A stretch of DNA of 56,625 nt from Circinella minor. Lineage: Eukaryota > Mucoromycota > Mucoromycetes > Mucorales > Lichtheimiaceae. Shown piece by piece: positions 50,980 through 56,625 of this stretch. The stretch is from contig JAEPRB010000251.1 in the NCBI GenBank assembly GCA_016758965.1, positions 1-56,625 of the forward strand. The letters run 5' to 3'. The notes beneath the pieces were generated by a model. It saw nothing but the letters and a program-made list of their open reading frames with translations, was not told the DNA's origin and did no database searches. The position numbers and the translations under genes are program-made. The stretch's first letter is position 1; each line of letters starts with the position of its first letter.

Positions 50980-51651
50980 ATGACAGCTACTGAATATAAT
51001 CATCTTCCCAAACAATTAAAAAACCATTACATTTTGGCTCGTCATGGTTTCTCTTTAGCCAACAATGATAAACTTATTTGCTCCAATCCCGATATTGCCA
51101 TTCCTGAAGTAGGTGGACCAAGAAATACAGGTTATGGTTTACATGAAATTGGTATTGAACAAGTTGAAGCGTCTGCTAAAACTTTAGCTGAACACCTTGG
51201 TGATAAAAAGAATCAAGTCAAGGTCTATTGTTCTCCTTTCCTTCGTACAAAAATGACTGCTCAAATTTTTTCCAAGGGACTTGGTGTTACTGCTGAACCT
51301 ACCCCTAATATGGCATTGCGTGAACGGTTTTATGGTAAATTAGATATGACAAGTGATGAAAATTACAAGTTATGTTGGATTGATGATAATGCTGCCCCTG
51401 ATCATGGTGAACATAGTCAATATGGTATTGAATCAACAAGTAGTGTGGTAGATCGAACAACTAAATTTATTGTTGAAGAAATTGAAGCCAATATGGAAGG
51501 TCAAACTGTTTTACTTGTAGCTCATGGTGATGTAGTTCAATGTATGATGACAGCTTTTAGACATATTGAAGCTTGGCGTCATCGTGAATTGAAACATGTG
51601 GATACTGCCAATTGGCGTGATATGGTACAAGAACAACAAGAACAAGAATAA
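50980..51651 (+). CDS. Histidine phosphatase superfamily (phosphoglycerate mutase-like) protein
   Basis: Single-exon, 223 residues. Near residue 20 the motif ILARHGFSLAN holds the RHG triad whose His takes the phosphate. CSPFLRTKMTA supplies the second Arg, MALRERFYGKL the acid, and VLLVAHGDVVQ the second catalytic His. The spacing fits the compact branch-1 histidine phosphatases (GpmB/TIGAR-like), which are usually phosphatases rather than glycolytic mutases. The substrate is unknown. The C-terminus ends in a Gln/Glu run. I chose the ATG at 50980 (AAACATGAC) over an upstream in-frame one at 50914, whose extra residues are leader-like. Its stop codon lies 3 bp from that of the convergent exosome gene. 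Confidence 0.88.
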   Translation: MTATEYNHLPKQLKNHYILARHGFSLANNDKLICSNPDIAIPEVGGPRNTGYGLHEIGIEQVEASAKTLAEHLGDKKNQVKVYCSPFLRTKMTAQIFSKGLGVTAEPTPNMALRERFYGKLDMTSDENYKLCWIDDNAAPDHGEHSQYGIESTSSVVDRTTKFIVEEIEANMEGQTVLLVAHGDVVQCMMTAFRHIEAWRHRELKHVDTANWRDMVQEQQEQE

Positions 51652-51654
51652 GAA

Positions 51655-52908
51655 TTATAATTTATTATTTTCTTCTTCTTCATTATTGTTATTATCAAGG
51701 GATTGTAAAAGTGCAGTAGACATAACACTATATATTTTAGAACATCCATCAATACATTGTTCGATAGCCTATAGATCAAAAAATAGAAGTAAATTTGTAT
51801 TTCCCATTAATATGATGTTTATTATAATAAATTTATTCTGTTTATTATTACTATTACTGACCTGAGATGTGGTTGCTGCTTCGGATATACCAGATTGTAA
51901 AATATGAGTTACTTCGTTTAATGATGGCATATAAGATACTACCATATTACCATCTTTTTGTTGTTCTTCTAATTCTGTACCATCCATAATGATTTGTTTC
52001 TTAGAAAGCACCTGTTTTTAATCAATATTACAAATATTTATATATATATATATATATATATAAGCATATATATTTGAGTGAAATTAAGTTATAAGTATAA
52101 AATTCTTACTATCTTTTATATGTAAAACAATTTTTTTTTTATATTAAAGTCTCTTACCGCTGAACATGCAGTGACTTGATCCAACATCTCAATACCAGCA
52201 TCTGCTAAAGCTGTACTTGCTGCAACAATAGCTGCTGCTAAACAAGAGCTTGTACCATCATTTTCTAATACGTTGACATAGATATCAATTGCTGATTTGG
52301 GTAACAATTCCAATCGAACAGCAGGTGCAAGTGCTTGAACTAATACTTGTGAATAACCTTTTTCTTCTGAATCACGCATATGAGCGCGTCGTTTGGTACA
52401 AGAAAATGTTGAAAATTTGAATTCACAGTTAAGTGTACCGTTACTAGAAAATCCTGCTCGTTTCAATTGACGTGGTCCATATCTGTATAAATATATATGT
52501 AGAAAATTTATGTATGTTTTTAATATTATGTGTTCAGAATGATCTATGTAATTTTTTTTTTTCCTCTCAAGATCTTCATTATTATTACTTACACTGCACA
52601 AACAGCTTTTGTATTACCTACTTCAATGTAAGCTGAACCATTGGCTTGAGTAACTAAACCAGTTTTAAGAACTTTATAAACGCGAATAAAACAGAGTAAA
52701 AAAAAAAGTTTTTAGTAGACGTCGTTTGATTTAAAGAAAGTAGATTGAACAATAGAAATAACTATTACTTACAAATGGGTCGTAAATCATCAATTTTACG
52801 TTGATCTACTCGTTTACCGTCATTGTTAAGTATAGGTTGTCGTTCGGGTAAATTTTTTAAAAGAGGAGGTACACTTTGTTCTGGTCCGTTAACACGTCGA
52901 CGATCCAT
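51655..52908 (-). CDS. MTR3: Exosome complex RNase PH-like subunit Mtr3 (EXOSC6)
   Basis: Exons on the minus strand: 52908-52773, 52671-52593, 52482-52158, 52011-51862 and 51768-51655 (804 nt, 267 residues). Mtr3 is one of six RNase PH-fold subunits of the RNA exosome ring; in eukaryotes it is structural and not catalytic. Spliced exons give DDLRPIFLKTGLVTQANGSA, then a strand ending VCAVYGPRQ, then AVRLELLPKSAIDIYVNVLE, AAIVAASTALADAGIEMLD and, near the C-terminus, VVSYMPSLNEVTHILQSG. The FLKTGLV and SYMPSLNEVT segments point to Mtr3 rather than Rrp41. The first 30 residues are basic and short. The C-terminal exon ends in Asn and Glu runs. The gene shares a 135-bp divergent promoter with COG5. 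Confidence 0.88.
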
Positions 52909-53043
52909 TATTATTATTATTAGTTGACAAGTTTATTTTTTTATGTACAAAAATGAAAAAAAAAAAAAGTGGATTAAGTCGCTGGTTGAACCGAAAAAGT
53001 CGCACCCAGCTTTTTTTCGGGTTCTTTCCCTCTCTCTTTAATT
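52909..53043. promoter_or_regulatory. 135-bp bidirectional promoter with inverted repeat
   Basis: The start codons of Mtr3 (minus) and COG5 (plus) lie only 135 bp apart. The centre holds an inverted repeat: GAACCGAAAAAG at 52988-52999 and TTTTTTTCGGGTTC at 53011-53024, matching except for one extra G. An A run lies on the Mtr3 side and a CT tract on the COG5 side. Any shared control must sit here. Confidence 0.6.
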
Positions 53044-54785
53044 ATGTCGAACACCGCGTTTGCCCTGCAAGAAGCTGACAACTACATTGGTAATATATTC
53101 ATCCCTCACACACACATTCCGTGTCTTTCGAAAAAAAAAAAAAAGCGAGCTCATTAATATTTATAGAATTTGTTCTTTATTTCATTTAGATTATGAAACA
53201 TTCTTATCCGATAGTTTTGATGCTAATAAATATGCGGATAGCATCATTCAGGATGGAGGAGATGCACAAACAGCACTTTCAAAACTAGCGTTTAGTATTG
53301 CTAGTATTGATAAACAAATTCAAACTCAAGTATCAAATAATTATGATACATTATTAGGACAAGTACGTGGTATTAGAGAATTAGAAATTGTTTTATCTAC
53401 TGTCCAAGATAATATCACTGAACTCAAAAGTTCTTTAAATAGGTTAGTAAAGGGGAAGGGAGGGCAGAGGATATATATAAATGTTAACAAATTATTATGA
53501 TACTGATCTATTATAATTAGGCTATCAGGAAAAATTCGTGATCCATATCAACAATTAAATACATATACGATTCAACTTGAACATTTTCATCAAACAGCTG
53601 ATTTATTACGTCGTTTACAACGATTTGTTGTTCTCGTTCGTCGACTTGAAAGTCAATTAGATCGAGATATCGCTGCTGCTGCATTAACACTACATGAAAT
53701 AGGTAAAATAGAAAATAATTGAGTACTAACTATCATAATTTATATAAAGTTAAATCATTATAATAATAACATGAATCAAAATTTACTAGGAATCATATCA
53801 AAAGAATCAGATTTTGATGGAATTGATATTGTCACACAAGAACAAGTATTTATTGAAAAAGCAAAAGAACAAATTGAAAATGAAGCAAATACATTGTTAA
53901 AAGAAGGCGTTCGACAACAAAACCAAAGTAAAATGGCAGCCGGTCTGCAAATTTTATATAATATGAAACAAATGGAAACTCAAGTACAATCTTTGATTAC
54001 ACATATGTTGGATGATTTAACCAAAGATATTCGTCATGCTGTTGATATGTCTTCTTTACAAAAACAAATGCGAGGTAAATATATACGACTCTCTGTGTTA
54101 TAATTTAATATTAAAAGAAATACTTGATTAGATAAGTTTTAGTAAAACTTTTGATATTCATACTTTATTATTATTATTATATATGTAGCATCATCATCAG
54201 GTCCAGCAGTACGACGTGTTAATAACGAACCTACATTTAGTAATCAAGGTCAATGGCAACAAGCTGTTTGGAAACGAATGGAAACGTTATTTCGATCTAT
54301 GTCTGATGGATGCATTCAAATTTATGCATTGGAAAAAGTATTGGAAATTAAAAAGGATTCTTTTTTACAAATATCTTATTTAGAACAAGTATTAAAAACA
54401 TTGGATGCTACTAGTCTAGCAAGTCGATTTTGGCGTACGATGGCAATGAATTTTGAAAAAGAATTACGTGAAGCTACTAAATTATCTGGATTTTTAAGAA
54501 ATACTTTTGTAAATGAATATGAAAAATTATATCGTTTATTACAAGAATTTTTATCTCAAGTTGCAGTTCATAATGGTATTTCACTTGGTGAATTTTCACA
54601 AAGGTAAATAATAATAATAATAGTAATAATAATAAGTGAATATTAAAACTAATTTTTATATTTATAATAGTCCAGAATATATTATCATGCAACGAAGTAT
54701 TAGTATTTTTGATAGAAAGTCTACCAAAATTACATCAACATCATCACCTACAATAACTAGATCTAAAAGTACCTATACCAAATAA
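53044..54785 (+). CDS. COG5: Conserved oligomeric Golgi complex subunit 5 (COG5)
   Basis: Six exons: 53044-53089, 53190-53442, 53521-53702, 53790-54074, 54189-54603 and 54671-54785 (1296 nt, 431 residues). COG5 belongs to lobe B of the COG tether, which captures retrograde vesicles at the Golgi. The N-terminus has YETFLSDSFDANKYA, then SKLAFSIASIDKQIQTQV, LLGQVRGIRELE and DLLRRLQRFVVLVRRLE, matching the COG5 coiled-coil region. DFDGIDIVTQEQVFIEKAKE and AGLQILYNMKQME follow. Animal COG5 is about twice as long, but fungal COG5 proteins of about 400 residues are known, so this is not necessarily truncated. The last exon is Ser/Thr-rich and low-complexity. Confidence 0.88.
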
Positions 54786-54859
54786 ATTATATATTTATAT
54801 CTTTAACTCCTTTTTATTATTATTATAATGCCTCTCAGAACAGTAGCATTTGTTCAATA

Positions 54860-55281
54860 GGGTGTCTCAAACATCAGATATTGAAATTCAGCAAATTTTC
54901 AATATTTGTGAGGAGCGACTCTGATTGGTCGGTGTACGAATATTCGTACTTTTCAAAAATCGGTGTAAAAAGCATGAATTTCACGAATATTCGTATAAAA
55001 AAATATATATTTTTAAGTATAAAGATATTCTATGTTTAAAACTATATCGTTATGAGTCTATATAGCTATTCATGGATTTATATATAAAAAAATACATTAG
55101 ATGATTATTTTTTATTAGAATGTACATTTTTTTACTATCATTTTTTTAACAAAATCTCATCTTACAGCGAGAGGGTCTCAAAGTTCTTCCAAGCGATTTC
55201 TTCTCTGATTGGCTACTTTCAGAATCCGCTGCGAATATCTGTTTGTGAATGTTTGCACAAATTTTGATGTTTGAGACACCC
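54860..55281. mobile_element. MITE with 17-bp perfect terminal inverted repeats, TA target (Tc1/mariner type)
   Basis: The left end reads GGGTGTCTCAAACATCA (54860-54876), and the right end is its exact reverse complement, TGATGTTTGAGACACCC (55265-55281). Both ends are flanked by TA (54858-54859 and 55282-55283), the target-site duplication of Tc1/mariner transposons. The 422-bp interior is AT-rich with no transposase frame, and its sub-terminal parts share imperfect inverted words (CTCTGATTGG at 54920-54929; CTCTGATTGGC at 55204-55214, direct). It is a non-autonomous element that lies 74 bp past the COG5 stop. Confidence 0.88.
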
Positions 55282-55283
55282 TA

Positions 55284-56497
55284 ATAAGAAAAGTCAGACA
55301 AATAACCAAGTATCAGTAAGTTGTTAATATCTCAGTCTTTTCTTATTGCCATTCCATTCCATGGACCACTACGTATATAAATAAAAGCACTTTAAATTAA
55401 AATGGAAGTACAAGAATTACTATTTATAATATCATTCTTTTTTCGAACAGTTGACTACGTTAAAAAACAGATTCTATGATACTTGTAGTTTTTATCTTCC
55501 TTCCGATTATATACCATTGTTCTTAATTCTAATATATATATAGCATATAATTATTTTATGAGTAGTACTGTAAAAATATACAATATGAGGTAGATACATC
55601 ATTGGAATATTAGTACTTGTCCCATGAATCTGTTCACAGAAACATGCTTTTTTAAAAAAAAATTATGGGTCTCATACCTTAAAGTCATATCATGCGGTCA
55701 ATGCGTCAACATCAACATCGATGTTGACTTTTGCAGCTTTGTTTATATTTATCTTTATATCCATATAAATAAAGCAATGAGTAAACTCTATATACGGTGA
55801 CCACAAATAAATAAGTACTTGCTTTTGTAATTATTATTATTACTGATATAAAGAATCAAAAAGTAACCATTATTACTGATACGTAAACATATTTTTGGTG
55901 AATGTGAATTCGTAATAGATTTTTATTGTTGGTTAGTTGGTAAGTTATCTTGGTACGTAAAAAAAAATAACCTATTCATTAATGATAAATTATGTACGTA
56001 CCATAAATATGATGATCATAGATACTCTCATTATTAATTTCTGATAATAGTATAATCTACACTTGAGACGGGACACATCGGCATAATGTAAACTAAAATA
56101 CATGTGAAAGTAATCTTGTTTTTTATAAAGGTATCATACCAGTTTGAAGAAAAAAAAAACCACGTGTCCAATCGGAAGCGTGATCCGATTTTTAAGATAA
56201 AAAAGAGAATAGTTTTTTTTTTCTTTTCTTACAAAAACGCTAATGTAAGTATAGTTACAAAAAAAAAACATTTATGATTAGTTATAATTGCTTACTTACC
56301 ACAAAAAATTATAACATTGGTACCAATCGCATTACTAACAACATTGAAGTTTAAGGTCAAAAAGATTCTCAGAACAACGATACACAGATGATAACAACAT
56401 TCAAGGTCATTAAAATGGAGTACAAATATACTCTTTAAATCTAGCGAATTTGATTTTTGGCGAGTCCGTTGGGTCATGCTCTGACACGGTTAAAAAC
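55284..56497. other. Intergenic region, no gene seen
   Basis: AT-rich DNA with no supportable gene. A short AAC/ATC-rich palindromic stretch (TCAACATCAACATCGATGTTGA) at about 55707-55728 is the only structured word noticed. Confidence 0.5.
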
Positions 56498-56625
56498 ATG
56501 TACAAACAAAGAAGATCGCGACAAAAAGGGTATCAAGAACAAAGAACAAAAAGAAGAACATATACTGGTGATGAAGGAGAAGAAGAAAATGTAAATAATA
56601 GTTTAGCTTCCAAGTGTTTTATAAC
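56498..56625 (+). CDS. Possible start of a gene running off the window
   Basis: The ATG at 56498 opens a frame that stays open to the window end (42 codons). It begins MYKQRRSRQKGYQEQRTKRR, strongly basic, then an acidic stretch (GDEGEEEN). Purine-rich codons explain part of the openness. There is no domain to name it, and the rest of the gene is not visible. Confidence 0.35.
   Translation, partial: MYKQRRSRQKGYQEQRTKRRTYTGDEGEEENVNNSLASKCFI

Noticed and set aside
54785..55281. COG5 truncated by the MITE
   Set aside because: The COG5 frame ends in its own stop 74 bp before the element, and fungal COG5 proteins of about 400 residues exist, so truncation by insertion is not required.

Overview
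The window is nuclear DNA of an early-diverging fungus, most likely a Mucoromycota (Mucorales-type) genome. By eye it is roughly 70% A+T. Genes carry short GT-AG introns, mostly about 60-300 nt. Coding regions use AT-rich codons, and many starts lie behind pyrimidine-rich tracts. The gene set fits: IFRD and an RNF34/RFFL-like FYVE-SAP-RING ligase are not familiar from Dikarya, while MCM2, a Crz1-type zinc-finger factor and COG5 are ordinary fungal genes. The species cannot be named from sequence alone.

Layout. The left half (1-29.8 kb) is gene-poor: malate dehydrogenase (minus, 1.9-3.5 kb), an intronless HET-domain protein (7.6-9.4 kb), a BAR-PH-ArfGAP-ankyrin protein (12.7-15.8 kb), a drug/metabolite-type transporter (16.0-17.3 kb), a decayed tandem array of a multicopy gene with an Rpn/PD-(D/E)XK-like core (18.8-23.5 kb, minus), and a C2H2 factor (27.9-28.9 kb). 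Long AT-rich gaps of 1.5-4.4 kb lie between them.

The right half (29.9-54.8 kb) is compact and housekeeping-like: MCM2, a coiled-coil protein resembling DASH subunit Spc19 (minus), a hypothetical protein with an internal repeat (minus), IFRD, a DH-PH RhoGEF, a mitochondrial TPR protein resembling Mgr3/TTC19 (minus), the RNF34-like E3 ligase, a histidine phosphatase, exosome subunit Mtr3 (minus) and COG5. Several neighbours are extremely close: the phosphatase and Mtr3 stop codons are 3 bp apart, and Mtr3 and COG5 start codons are 135 bp apart around an inverted repeat. A 422-bp MITE with perfect 17-bp terminal repeats and TA target duplication lies just after COG5.

The genes do not form a pathway; they serve replication (MCM2), RNA decay (Mtr3), vesicle traffic (ArfGAP, COG5), polarity (RhoGEF), mitochondria (TPR protein) and calcium/stress-type transcription (C2H2 factor). 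The most unusual parts are the nuclease-like tandem array with a retroelement integrase fragment lodged in one copy, an 8-nt microexon in malate dehydrogenase, an intron placed directly after the MCM2 start codon, a frame-preserving intron in the transporter, and a strong excess of the hexamer TACGTA in intergenic DNA. Exon boundaries were chosen by hand from GT-AG sites; for all multi-exon genes except the RNF34-like one the joined exon lengths sum to whole codons.
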